NCBI GenBank assembly: GCA_963829965.1
Contig: CAWHLK010000036.1
Location: 62,001-126,000, forward strand
Source of the DNA: DASXZH01 sp963829965
GTDB taxonomy: Bacteria; Armatimonadota; Fimbriimonadia; Fimbriimonadales; Fimbriimonadaceae
Direction: 5' to 3'
DNA length: 64,000 bases
In this document: in pieces, positions 27,617 to 36,334 of the stretch
Numbering within the stretch: the first letter of the stretch is position 1
How the letters are laid out: every line of letters starts with the position of its first letter
Position numbers and translations under genes: made by a program
The notes under the pieces: generated by a model
Told to the model about the DNA's origin: nothing
The model's input: only the letters and a program-made list of their open reading frames with translations
The model's database searches: none

Positions 27617-28760
27617 GTGAACAACTACGCGGCGGAGCCCGAAGCCATCGTCAACCGCCTAACCCTTCACCACTTCCGAAACTACGATTCTTTGGACATT
27701 GCTCTGGATGCGGGAATACACCTCGTTTCGGGCCAGAACGCACAGGGCAAGACGAATCTTCTGGAAGCCCTCTATCTGCTCTCCACCACCCGCCTGCTTA
27801 GAGGGCAGAAGGACAGCGAGGCCATTCAGGAGGGATTCGGGGGAGCCACGGTTTGTGCCGAAGTGGGACACTCTTCCACGTCGGTTTCGGTGGTGCTTGA
27901 CCGCTCAGCGAGAAAGCGGGTTCTGCTCAATGGGCTGGCTCTGCCCCGTGCGTCCGATGTCCTTGGCCGTCTTCCGTGCGTCTGCATTTCTTCGGCTGAT
28001 CTCTCGATCGTCCATGGAGAGCCTTCCGACCGGCGGCTGTTCCTGGATCTGGAACTCAGCCAGCTTTACCCCGCCTATCTTCGGCACCTTGCGGTCTACC
28101 GGCGTGCGTTGGACCACCGCAACGCCTTGCTAAAGACGGCCGCAACCGAGACATATCAGCGCAGAGTTGTTCGAAACCTGGGAATCGGAGCTGGCGGGCC
28201 ACGGGGCCGCTCTCCGCGAGTTCAGGACCCGCTTTCTTACCGGGCTGGCTCCCTTTGCACAAACGGCTCATTCCCAAATGGGCGGAGGGGAAACGATTGA
28301 GCTCTCCTACGAGCCCAAGGATCCTGGGATGAGTGAAGACGAACTGCGCGGCCAGTTGGAGAGTTCTCGGTTGCATGAGATTCACCGGGGCCTCACAACG
28401 GTTGGCCCCCATCGAGATGATTTCCGCATCGAGGTCGGAGGAATGAAGGCGCGGCTCTTTGCCAGCCAAGGCCAGCAGAGAACCGCAATGCTCAGCATCA
28501 AGCTGGGATCGATGGAGTTGGAGCGCGGAGAGCGTGGTTCGCCGCCTCTCTTGTTGCTTGACGACATCCTGTCTGACCTGGATGAAGGAAGGAGAGCGAG
28601 GTTGATGGATTGGGTTCTGGAACGAGCGGGCCAGACTCTGCTTACTTGCACTGAGCCGGCCGCAGCCGGGCCGGGAATCCTTTCGCAGGCGCGAATACTT
28701 AGTGTGAGCCAGGGGAAGGTGACGGAAGAGCAGGAAGAGTGTCGAGGCGCAGCCTCTTAA
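27617..28760 (+). CDS. recF: RecF, DNA repair ATPase (one apparent frameshift)
   Basis: RecF is an SMC-like ATPase that loads RecA at gaps through RecFOR. The corrected product is 380 residues. Landmarks are LTLHHFRNYDSLDI, Walker A SGQNAQGKTNLLEALYLLS (residues 37-55), FLDLELSQLYPAYL, the signature region FASQGQQRTAMLSIKLGSMEL, and Walker B LLLLDDILSDLDEGRR. The frame changes at about 28151. Removing one A there gives EHISAELFETWESEL and restores a continuous gene. The start is GTG at 27617. A candidate replication origin precedes it, fitting recF's common place near oriC. Confidence 0.94.
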
Positions 28761-28811
28761 CCAGTCCAAGTCAGGGCCTTTCGATTCTTCCTTGCACGGC
28801 GGGCGATAAAA

Positions 28812-28845
28812 GGGGCCGAAGATTCATATCCAAATCTTCGGCCCC
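28812..28845. terminator. Bidirectional hairpin terminator after recF
   Basis: A 13-bp perfect stem (28812-28824 with 28833-28845, GGGGCCGAAGATT) with an 8-base loop lies between convergent recF and the outer-membrane protein gene. The A-run before it becomes a T-run for the minus-strand transcript, so it should end that gene best. Confidence 0.7.
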
Positions 28846-28871
28846 AGTTTCACTGAATAGAACGAGAATTT

Positions 28872-29483
28872 CTAGCCGCCGAACTTATAACCGACGTACA
28901 GACCGATCGCGTCCGCGTGGACTCCATAGTCTGGTTCGGCCAGGATCAGCGTTGCTTCAGCGATCCATCGAGTAGCAAACTCGGTACCTATGCCAAGGCG
29001 GCCGGAAAACCGGAAGTTGCTATCTGCAAAGTCGTAAAGTGTGCCGCCGAGACCGATGAACGCGTATGCAGTGCCTACGGTAGGACCATACTTGCCGGTC
29101 TGGTTGGGTGAAAAATAGAACCGTTCGTTTAATGCGATTGGAAAGAGGTTGAACCGCTCGTTTCCATGAGTTCTCGCCAGCCAGTCGATCGAAATGTAAG
29201 TCTCGGCGTTCTTGAAGATGTTGTTCGAGAACGTGTAGTCCACGCCCAACCCGAGCAACACGCTGCTTGCATGTGAAAGTTGGGAATCGATGGAGAAATC
29301 AACGCCGCCCCGCAATGTGAAGTACGCCGGCGAGGGAGTTGGTCCCAAGTCGCCTTGTACTGCGGTCGTTGTGCCCAGCGAGTTGGTGAGCAATTTGGTT
29401 GACGTGCTGTTGCCCGTTTGGGCCGAAGCGAGCGAGCCGAGCGCGAGCGCACTCACTGCCGCGATGACATGTCCTGCTTTCAA
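28872..29483 (-). CDS. Small outer-membrane beta-barrel protein
   Basis: I do not recognise a named family. The protein of about 203 residues has a signal peptide (KAGHVIAAVSALALGSLASAQ) and alternating amphipathic strands with many aromatic residues, ending in IGLYVGYKFGG, which suits an outer-membrane barrel of perhaps eight strands. The TTG at 29483 is preceded by GGAGG with good spacing, so it is preferred to a longer in-frame ATG upstream. A hairpin terminator follows. Confidence 0.6.
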   Translation of the reverse strand: MKAGHVIAAVSALALGSLASAQTGNSTSTKLLTNSLGTTTAVQGDLGPTPSPAYFTLRGGVDFSIDSQLSHASSVLLGLGVDYTFSNNIFKNAETYISIDWLARTHGNERFNLFPIALNERFYFSPNQTGKYGPTVGTAYAFIGLGGTLYDFADSNFRFSGRLGIGTEFATRWIAEATLILAEPDYGVHADAIGLYVGYKFGG

Positions 29484-29677
29484 AATTTCGATCCTCCGGT
29501 TGTTGAGCGTGACAAGGAAAATGATGCGCAATTTGCACAGCCCTCACGTTCCCTCTATTTTTACTTCATTGACGGCGGATTCCAAGCGTTTCGTGCTAAA
29601 GTGGTCGGTTTTTTGTCGTAAAGCCCGTTTTGAGGGGATCATTTTCGGACTTCCTTGACTAACCCATAATAAATCAA

Positions 29678-30223
29678 ATGCTTGCAAAGCGCTCTGAGTC
29701 CATCGTCGTTCTCATTGACATGCAGCCCAGTTTCCTGAGGCCCATTGTGGACGCCGATGAGGTGCTCAAGCGCTGCAAATTCTTGCTTCAAACAGCCAAA
29801 CTGCTGCAAGTTCCCCTATTGGCCACCGAACAATACCCCTCTCGAATGGGCGGAACACACGAGGAGCTGGCGTCTCTTTTGGAGGCGAAGCCGATTGGGA
29901 AGATGTGTTTTTCCTGCGCGAGATCGGCGGAGTTTATGTCAGAGCTTGAGGCCTCCGGCAAGAAGCAAGCAGTTCTCATCGGCATTGAAACTCCGATCTG
30001 TGTGAATCAGACCGCGCATGACCTGACCGAGCGTGGCTACGAGGTCCTTCTGGCTGTCGATGCGGTTGGCGGCCGCTCAATCGAAATGCACAATCTTGCC
30101 CTCCAGCGGCTACAATCCGCCGGCGTGGTTATGGGCCAGACGGAATCCATCGTTTACGAATGGATGGATTCGGCCGAGGACCCGGCGTTCCGACAGGTCT
30201 TACAATTAGTGAAAGAGTTGTAA
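29678..30223 (+). CDS. Isochorismatase-family cysteine hydrolase
   Basis: This 181-residue protein has the catalytic triad of the cysteine hydrolases: Asp in VLIDMQPSF, Lys in PIGKMCFSC and Cys in IGIETPICVNQTA, with the usual cis-peptide region before the Cys. Members cleave isochorismate, nicotinamide, N-carbamoyl compounds and others. The closest pattern is the YcaC-like or unassigned group, so the substrate is not known. No partner enzyme is adjacent. Confidence 0.87.
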   Translation: MLAKRSESIVVLIDMQPSFLRPIVDADEVLKRCKFLLQTAKLLQVPLLATEQYPSRMGGTHEELASLLEAKPIGKMCFSCARSAEFMSELEASGKKQAVLIGIETPICVNQTAHDLTERGYEVLLAVDAVGGRSIEMHNLALQRLQSAGVVMGQTESIVYEWMDSAEDPAFRQVLQLVKEL

Positions 30224-30260
30224 TGCGCCAAATCCGAAAATCCCCGGCGTAACATTGTAA

Positions 30261-30266
30261 TATAAT
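30261..30266 (+). promoter_or_regulatory. -10 box upstream of the first CBM/beta-helix gene
   Basis: A perfect TATAAT lies 58 bases before the start of the beta-helix gene. No good -35 is seen at the right spacing. The leader contains the 11-base direct repeat AGGGCGGCTTT twice, of unknown meaning. Confidence 0.4.
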
Positions 30267-30323
30267 CACCTTGAGGGCGGCTTTGCCAAGCGGGCAAGGG
30301 CGGCTTTTCGTTACGGAGGCTCA

Positions 30324-31362
30324 ATGAAGTACATGCCATTTTCCATCAAGAGGACGCTGGCCCTTTTGGCGGCTCTTTTGCTAACTTTAGGTGGTCTATC
30401 AAAGTCCGGCGCGGCACAAACGGTGCCGCCGGCTTGGCATTCAACCTCGACCTATGCGGTTGGAGATCTGGTTGAGGCCTATGGCAATATTTACCGGTGC
30501 ACTCATGCGGCTTCCATGCCAAACATTGACCCTTCGAAGGCTTATGGCAACTGGGAGCTGTTCTTCGTGCGGGCGAACACCACGCTTCTCATCGGAAAGG
30601 GTCAAGCATTCCCATCCCTGGCCACCGCTTGGAGCTATTGCATGAACAGCAGGATCGCTCAGAGCGCCTTTCTTCATTTGTCCATCGACACCGCGCAGGG
30701 CAATTTCGCCGAGGCTTTTAGTGTTCCGTTTAGCTTGGATCACCCTTTTGGAGCAAATATCTCCATCATTGGCGACCATGAAAGCAATATCGCGATCAGC
30801 TTTTATAATTCTAACGGACTCGCCCTTGACGGGGGCCACAGCTTTGGCTCAATCTCCGGCGTGCAACTGATCAGCACCCCGGATGAGAACGACGTCTATA
30901 ACGGCATCGTCATCAACGGCGGGGAAATTGTCCGGACTCTCGAATGTGGGGATTCAGGGATTCAATATTCCGGTAGTGGCCGAGTATGGTGCGCATGTCA
31001 CGATGACGAGCGAGACCATTCCTCAAACCAGCCCGGACAATTCGCCAACCTATGGCATCGATGCCTCCTATGGCTCGATTGTCAACATGGAAGGCTGCAC
31101 CGTCACGGGGTGCCTAGTTGGGGTCGAAGTCAGAAACGGCGCCAATATTGACATATCCGGGGGCACGATATCGGATAACTTCACTGGCATTGAGGCGCAA
31201 ATGAATGGTCAGGCAGACGCTTCGAGCGCCACCTTCACGGGCAATTCTTCCTTTGATATTTCGGCTTTAACTGCGGGAATCGTGCAGGCAAGCGGCGCCA
31301 GTTATAACAATTCCAAGACTGAGACCGCTTCGGGCGGCTCGATTTTCACCAGCGGGCCTTAA
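30324..31362 (+). CDS. Secreted CBM5/12-like plus beta-helix protein A (one apparent frameshift)
   Basis: The corrected product is 345 residues. After a signal peptide (about residues 1-32) comes a segment PPAWHSTSTYAVGDLVEAYGNIYRC...WELFFV that resembles carbohydrate-binding module 5/12, with its paired aromatic residues. The rest is repetitive (EYGAHVTMTSETI, NGANIDISGGTISDNFTGIEAQ), as in right-handed parallel beta-helix proteins with a turn every 20-odd residues. The frame breaks at GAAATTG (30924-30930). Removing one A gives GGELSGLSNVGIQGF. A related gene follows at 31469; the two are about half identical by eye across the first 130 residues. Both probably act on the cell surface on polysaccharide. 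Confidence 0.68.
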
Positions 31363-31418
31363 GCTTGAGTGGTACCGGCTGGTTGCGCTGCTAACGGTTG
31401 CTTCATCATAATGAACTG

Positions 31419-31453
31419 GGCGACCCGGCCAAACCGGCCGGGTCGCCTTTTTT
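31419..31453 (+). terminator. Rho-independent terminator
   Basis: A 12-bp GC-rich stem (31419-31430 with 31436-31447, GGCGACCCGGCC) and a 5-base loop are followed by six T (31448-31453). It separates the two paralogous surface-protein genes. The second gene's start is only 15 bases after the T-run, so it either has its own promoter upstream of the hairpin or depends on read-through. Confidence 0.85.
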
Positions 31454-31468
31454 GGGGAGTGCTTTGAT

Positions 31469-32470
31469 ATGAAGCTTTCATTCATCCTTGTCTGCGCCTT
31501 TGTCGCCTCTCTGTTCTGCCTTTCCGCGCCAGGCAACGCGCAGTCTTTCCCTCCGGCTTGGAACAACACGGCCAAGTACGCGCCGGGAGACCTTGTCACC
31601 GACTATGGCAATATTTACCGCTGCCTAAAAGCGGTGGCCACCCCTTATTTGGATCCGTCCAAGACTTACGCGAACTGGGAGCTTCACTATGTGAGAAACA
31701 ACACGACTCTGCTGATTGGTGTGAACCAGGCCTTCCCGACTTTTACAACGGCTTGGAATTATGCGCTCAACGCCGCCATTGCCCAGGGCGTGTACCTGCA
31801 TCTGAATATTTCATCCAACGAGGGCGATTACGCCCAAACGTTCACTTCGCAGCTCAATCTTGACCATCCGTTCGGCGGCAATATCAGTATTATAGGTGAC
31901 GATCCCGCAAAGATCGTTCTGACCTTTTCCAACTGTAACGGGGTGATCATCGATTCGGGGCACGCTTTGGCCAGCCTTGAATACGTCACGCTCAACGCCA
32001 CGTTCACAGACCCTGTCGGCCTGTTCGGCTTGACAGCCACAACCAACGCAGTTCTGAAAAACGTATATGACGTCCCGATGACGGGCTTCGAGTTTCCCGT
32101 CTATGCTTCCTATGGCGCCAGCATTACTCTTGGTGACGAGACCCTTTCAGGCATCTCGATCGGCATCAAGGCGGATTACGGAGCGACGATCTCGGCGCAA
32201 AGTTGCAACATAGAGAATTCGCCGGCCGGAGTTGGAGTCTCCGCTATTGACGGCGGAATCGTCAACTTCGAATCGGGCACAACTTCACACTGTGAGATTG
32301 GTATTCAAGCCGGACTCAGAGGTTATATCGATGCCACGTATTCGACATGTTCCAATAACACGCAAGACATTGTTGCTTACGATGGTGGCGCAGTTTCTGC
32401 GATGACGGCCACCTACAGCGAATCCAAGACTGAGGTGGATTCCCACGGGTCTTTTATCTTTACGAGTTAG
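31469..32470 (+). CDS. Secreted CBM5/12-like plus beta-helix protein B
   Basis: This 333-residue paralogue of the gene at 30324 is unbroken and so shows how that one should read. A signal peptide (LSFILVCAFVASLFCLSAPGNAQ) is followed by PPAWNNTAKYAPGDLVTDYGNIYRC...WELHYVRNNTTLLIG (residues 29-90), the CBM5/12-like chitin- or polysaccharide-binding segment. Beta-helix turns follow, with Gly, Ser and Asn rich motifs to the end (IGDDPAKIVLTFSN, TISAQSCNIENSPAGVG). Its stop codon interlocks with the stop of the convergent sigma factor gene (4-base overlap). Tandem paralogues of this type suggest recent duplication. Confidence 0.7.
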   Translation: MKLSFILVCAFVASLFCLSAPGNAQSFPPAWNNTAKYAPGDLVTDYGNIYRCLKAVATPYLDPSKTYANWELHYVRNNTTLLIGVNQAFPTFTTAWNYALNAAIAQGVYLHLNISSNEGDYAQTFTSQLNLDHPFGGNISIIGDDPAKIVLTFSNCNGVIIDSGHALASLEYVTLNATFTDPVGLFGLTATTNAVLKNVYDVPMTGFEFPVYASYGASITLGDETLSGISIGIKADYGATISAQSCNIENSPAGVGVSAIDGGIVNFESGTTSHCEIGIQAGLRGYIDATYSTCSNNTQDIVAYDGGAVSAMTATYSESKTEVDSHGSFIFTS

Positions 32471-33306
32471 CCACTGAGGATCTCGCGAAGGCGTCGGCGC
32501 TGTGCGAGGGCGCGCAGCTTCTTGATCGCTTGGACCTCGATCTGCCGAACTCTTTCCCGGGAGAGTTTCATCTCTTTGGCGATGTCGTCCTGCAAAACCT
32601 GCTGCTCGGCGCCTTCTTCAAGCTGGAAGCGGAGAAGCATGACGCGCTGCTCGCGCTCATTGAGCTCGCAAAGGATTCGACGGAGCTCGTGAGCCATTTC
32701 ATCGCTTAGAACCAGGGCCTCGGGATCCCTGTTCACCGTGTCCCGGATAAGGCCGCCAAGAGTGGTGCCGTTCGTTTCGCCGACCGACATATCCAGGCTC
32801 AGCATGTCCTGGCTGGATTGCAGCAGGGTCATGAGTTTGCGGGGTGTGATGCCGAGGGCGCTGGAAAGCTGGTCTGTCGAAGGGTCAGTGCCCATTTCGC
32901 GAACGAGGCGAAGACGCTCTTTTTCAAATTTTCGCAGCCATTGGGAAACGTGGGCGGGAAGGCGGATGGCTTTCGACTTGTTGTCGATCGCGCGGCCGAT
33001 CGCCTGGCGGATCCAGTGGGTGGCGTATGTGGAAAATCGGAACCCTCGTTTCGGATCAAATCGCTGGGCGGCCTGCATCAAGCCGATGGCTCCTTCTTGG
33101 ATCAGATCTTCGAGAGGTATGGCCTTGCTTCGATAAGTTTTGGCGATATTGATCACGAGCCGCATATTGGACTCGATGAGCCGTTGACGGGCAAGCTCGT
33201 TGCCCTGCTGGACAAGCATCGTAAGTTCCTCTTCCTGACTCGCAGTAAGGAGCGGCGCTTGTGTTAGCCGATTTAAATAGCTTGGAATACCTTCTTCGTG
33301 TTCCAT
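32467..33306 (-). CDS. Sigma-70 family RNA polymerase sigma factor (RpoD/RpoS-like)
   Basis: This 279-residue group 1/2 type sigma factor has a short region 1.2 (PSYLNRLTQAPLLTASQEEEL) and region 2 with NMRLVINIAKTYRSKAIPLEDLIQEGAIGLMQAAQRFDPKRGFRFSTYATHWIRQAI, the core-binding and -10-recognising part. Region 3 follows, and region 4 carries an HTH (EQQVLQDDIAKEMKLSRERVRQIE) for the -35. It lacks the long N-terminal extension of primary RpoD, so it may be an alternative group 2 factor. It lies divergent from the RNase J gene across a 344-base gap. Confidence 0.9.
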   Translation of the reverse strand: MEHEEGIPSYLNRLTQAPLLTASQEEELTMLVQQGNELARQRLIESNMRLVINIAKTYRSKAIPLEDLIQEGAIGLMQAAQRFDPKRGFRFSTYATHWIRQAIGRAIDNKSKAIRLPAHVSQWLRKFEKERLRLVREMGTDPSTDQLSSALGITPRKLMTLLQSSQDMLSLDMSVGETNGTTLGGLIRDTVNRDPEALVLSDEMAHELRRILCELNEREQRVMLLRFQLEEGAEQQVLQDDIAKEMKLSRERVRQIEVQAIKKLRALAQRRRLREILSG

Positions 33307-33650
33307 GAACTGTGCAGCTTGGGTCGTCCGTCTATCGTTTCCTTGATTCGGAAAATCCGATCAATTTGCGATCTGCGCAGACCCAGTTTGGAAAGGTAAG
33401 CAAACATCATGCCAACTGTTCCGTTTCTGGCCCTGCCGAGGGCTATCCCACATACTGGACGACACCCGGTGAACAGTTGTTCGCAATGTAGATTTATACC
33501 CGACACCCATGATTGCGTATCGTTCTTTCATTATCCATTTCTAAGGGGTATTAGGTTTATTCCGCGATAATTGCGGGGCAAATTACCTTAGAATTGCGGC
33601 AAAATCGCAAGTTTCCGCTAGAACCCTAAAGACTGGTACCCTATCTGGCA
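33307..33650. other. Divergent intergenic region between sigma and RNase J genes
   Basis: This 344-base stretch has no convincing gene; a small minus-strand frame (33273-33506) overlaps the sigma gene and lacks family features. A TATAAA on the minus strand (33493-33498) could serve the sigma gene. Just before RNase J, ATTGCGG occurs twice (around 33564 and 33593) with unknown meaning. Confidence 0.3.
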
Positions 33651-35297
33651 ATGAGCGCTGTTCAGGTTATTCCATTGGGCGGAGTTGGCGAGATCGGGAA
33701 GAACTGTACAGTTATCCGGCAAGACGACGATATTATTGTTATTGACTGTGGGTTGAGCTTCCCTACCGAGGAAATGCTCGGAGTCGACATTGTCATTCCG
33801 GATTTCACTTATCTGGTTGAGAATCAAGACAAAGTTCGCGGGGTTTTCATCACCCATGCCCACGAAGACCATGTGGGTGCGCTGCCCTATCTTTTGCAGC
33901 AGATAAACGTGCCGATCTACGCGAGCGAGTTTACGCACGCATTGATCCGCCAAAAGCTTGATGAGCGGCTCGATCTGCGCAAAATCCAGCTTCCCGTCTT
34001 CAAGCCTGGCGACATTATTAAAGCCGGTTCCCTCACAGTTGAGCCGGTGAGGGTTACCCACTCGATCCCCGAGACCTGCTCAATGGCGATTCGGACCAAG
34101 CATGGGATCATTCTCATGACCGCCGACTTTAAATTCGATTTCACCCCGGTCGATGGGAAACTTTCCAATATCGCCCGTTTTGGCGAGTTGGGGAATGAAG
34201 GGGTCGTCGCACTCTTGAGTGACAGCACGAACGTGGAGCGCCCGGGCTGGGGCCCGAGCGAACGTGAGGTTAGCACCGGATTACGAAGGGTTTTTACCAC
34301 CGCCAAGGGGCGGGTCTTGTTGACTACCTTCGCCAGCAATATCCACCGAATGCAGCAGGTTTACGACGTTGCGGCCGAGGTTGGGCGGAAAGTTGCCACG
34401 GTTGGCCGGCGCATGGAGCAGAACGTGGATATCTGCGTTCGCATGGGTTATCTCAAGATTCCCAAGGGAACGCGCATCAACCTGGACGAAGCGAAGAATT
34501 ACCGCGCGGACCAACTGGCGATTCTCACTACCGGCTCCCAGGGCGAGCCGATGTCCGCATTGGTGCAGATGTCGAAGGAAGAATATTCGCGATTGCGCGT
34601 GATCGAGGGCGATACGCTCATTTATTCGGCGCGCCCGATTCCGGGCAACGAGGCCGCCATTTGGCGGACCATCAACCGGTTGTTTAGGCAAGGCGTGGAA
34701 GTTGTCTATGACTCGAAAGTGCCCACCCACGTCAGCGGCCACGCGTATCAGGAAGAGCTCAAAATGATGGTCAACCTGACGCGGCCGTATTACGTTGCCC
34801 CGGTTCACGGCGAGCCACGGCATCAGCACGCTTATTTGGAGATCGCGCGAAATATGGGTTACCCCGAGCACCGAATCTTTACGATGCTGGACGGCGTTCC
34901 TCTGAATATCGAGGAGACATCGGCTAGCCTGGGCGAGGCAGTCCAGTGCGGTCGCGTTCTAGTGGACAGCGCGGGAATGCCCGGAGTTACGGATGAGGTC
35001 TTGAGGGACAGAAACAACGTGGCCCGGGACGGACTGATCACGGTTACGATTGCGGTCGATCCGGAGCGCGGCGAGATCGTGGGTGACCCGATCCTGCAGG
35101 CCAAAGGGTTCCACGCTGCTGAGGGCACGCTAGAGGCCGTTGCGGAGGCTCTGAACGACGCGCTGGATCATCTGGATGAGAACGATATTCGGGATGTGGA
35201 CCGGCTGCGGCATCAGGTTTCCGATATCGTGAAGAAACATATTCAGAAGAAAACGCAGCTTAGGCCCGTGGTCATGCCAACCGTGCTGGAGGTCTAG
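33651..35297 (+). CDS. rnj: Ribonuclease J
   Basis: This 548-residue beta-lactamase-fold ribonuclease has the metal ligands HAHEDHVGALPYLL (residues 72-85) and the beta-CASP region (LLTTFASNIHRMQQVYDVA, LAILTTGSQGEPMSALVQM). HVSGHAYQEELKMM and APVHGEPRHQ follow. The C-terminal 100 residues, ending in KKTQLRPVVMPTVLEV, match the family's dimerisation domain. It processes mRNA 5' ends and degrades RNA in bacteria that do not rely on RNase E. The start is ATG at 33651. No frame problem is seen. Confidence 0.96.
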   Translation: MSAVQVIPLGGVGEIGKNCTVIRQDDDIIVIDCGLSFPTEEMLGVDIVIPDFTYLVENQDKVRGVFITHAHEDHVGALPYLLQQINVPIYASEFTHALIRQKLDERLDLRKIQLPVFKPGDIIKAGSLTVEPVRVTHSIPETCSMAIRTKHGIILMTADFKFDFTPVDGKLSNIARFGELGNEGVVALLSDSTNVERPGWGPSEREVSTGLRRVFTTAKGRVLLTTFASNIHRMQQVYDVAAEVGRKVATVGRRMEQNVDICVRMGYLKIPKGTRINLDEAKNYRADQLAILTTGSQGEPMSALVQMSKEEYSRLRVIEGDTLIYSARPIPGNEAAIWRTINRLFRQGVEVVYDSKVPTHVSGHAYQEELKMMVNLTRPYYVAPVHGEPRHQHAYLEIARNMGYPEHRIFTMLDGVPLNIEETSASLGEAVQCGRVLVDSAGMPGVTDEVLRDRNNVARDGLITVTIAVDPERGEIVGDPILQAKGFHAAEGTLEAVAEALNDALDHLDENDIRDVDRLRHQVSDIVKKHIQKKTQLRPVVMPTVLEV

Positions 35298-35301
35298 GCA
35301 G

Positions 35302-35335
35302 GTGATGAGTGACGCGTGACGGTTGACGGGCTCGG
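35302..35335. repeat. Heptameric GTGACNN repeat after RNase J
   Basis: GAGTGAC, GCGTGAC and GGTTGAC follow each other in register, then GGGCTCGG, directly after the RNase J stop. The unit length and the end block match the repeat after ppk. The rest of the gap to ftsE shows nothing recognisable. Confidence 0.5.
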
Positions 35336-35545
35336 AAGGGAGGGATCGAACCATTCCTCGCGATCCTGACTCTTTTCTATCCTCGCCGGCCCCAATGCCG
35401 CCAGCGACTTCAAGTTGGACCTTCTTCCTTTTACGCGAGATCTTCGAACGCGTCACTCAATGCAAGTTTTTGCAACGTCCCGGGTAACCTCAGCAGTACA
35501 CCGTAGAGAGCATGGCGTTGTCATGCTGTCTTACGGAACGAAGTT

Positions 35546-36334
35546 TTGAGCCGGCCTCCTGACCCCAACTATATTGTTTTTGACCAAGTCGAGGTCCGCT
35601 ACAGCGAACTAGTGCTGGGGCTTGCCGGTATTTCTTTGAACATTCCCCGCGGCGAGTTTGTGTTCTTTGTCGGCCAAACCGGAAGCGGAAAGAGTTCGCT
35701 GCTGAAGCTTCTCACGAGAGAGGTCAGGCATACGGCCGGGCATGTTTCGTGGCGTGGACAGGACCTTGGCGAGCTTGCCGATAAGGATATTCCCGCCCTT
35801 AGGCGGCAAATGGGAATCGTGCCGCAGGATTTTGCCCTACTGCCTCGAAAGCGGGTTTGGGAGAACGTGGCTTACGCGATGCGCGCCATCGGCGCGAGCA
35901 GGAGGGAGGCAAGAAGAAAGGTCGCGCAGATCCTGGAGGTCGTCAATATCGGCCATCGGGCAGACGCGTTTCCGCACGAACTTAGCGGAGGCGAGCAGCA
36001 GCGCGTGGCCATCGGCAGGGCTCTCATCAACCACCCCGAGCTTTTAATCGCGGACGAGCCTACCGGCAACCTGGACCCTCAGCATAGCTGGGAAATCATG
36101 GATCTTCTCAGGCAGCTTAATGAGAACGGAACCACGATTCTGGTCGCGAGCCACGATATTGTCGTAGTTGAGCGCATGGGGCGGAGGACGGTCACCCTGG
36201 ATTCGGGCAAGATCGTCACGGACAGCCACCCCGAGATCACGCCGGGCATTTTTCAATCGAACGGAGGCCTGGCCGGATCGGACGATCCTCCCGCGCCGCA
36301 GGAATGGGAACAAAGGGAGGATAAGGGTGCTTGA
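35546..36334 (+). CDS. ftsE: FtsE, cell-division ABC ATPase
   Basis: This 262-residue ABC ATPase has Walker A FFVGQTGSGKSSLLKLL, a Q-loop in PQDFALLPR, the ABC signature HELSGGEQQRVAIGRAL and Walker B LLIADEPTGNLDP. With FtsX it forms the inner-membrane complex that controls peptidoglycan hydrolases at the division site. The C-terminus has an unusual 35-residue tail rich in Pro and acidic residues. The start is TTG. It overlaps ftsX by 8 bases. Confidence 0.95.
   Translation: MSRPPDPNYIVFDQVEVRYSELVLGLAGISLNIPRGEFVFFVGQTGSGKSSLLKLLTREVRHTAGHVSWRGQDLGELADKDIPALRRQMGIVPQDFALLPRKRVWENVAYAMRAIGASRREARRKVAQILEVVNIGHRADAFPHELSGGEQQRVAIGRALINHPELLIADEPTGNLDPQHSWEIMDLLRQLNENGTTILVASHDIVVVERMGRRTVTLDSGKIVTDSHPEITPGIFQSNGGLAGSDDPPAPQEWEQREDKGA

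Noticed and set aside
33273..33506. Small minus-strand frame before the sigma gene
   Set aside because: It overlaps the sigma start, has no family features and no ribosome site.
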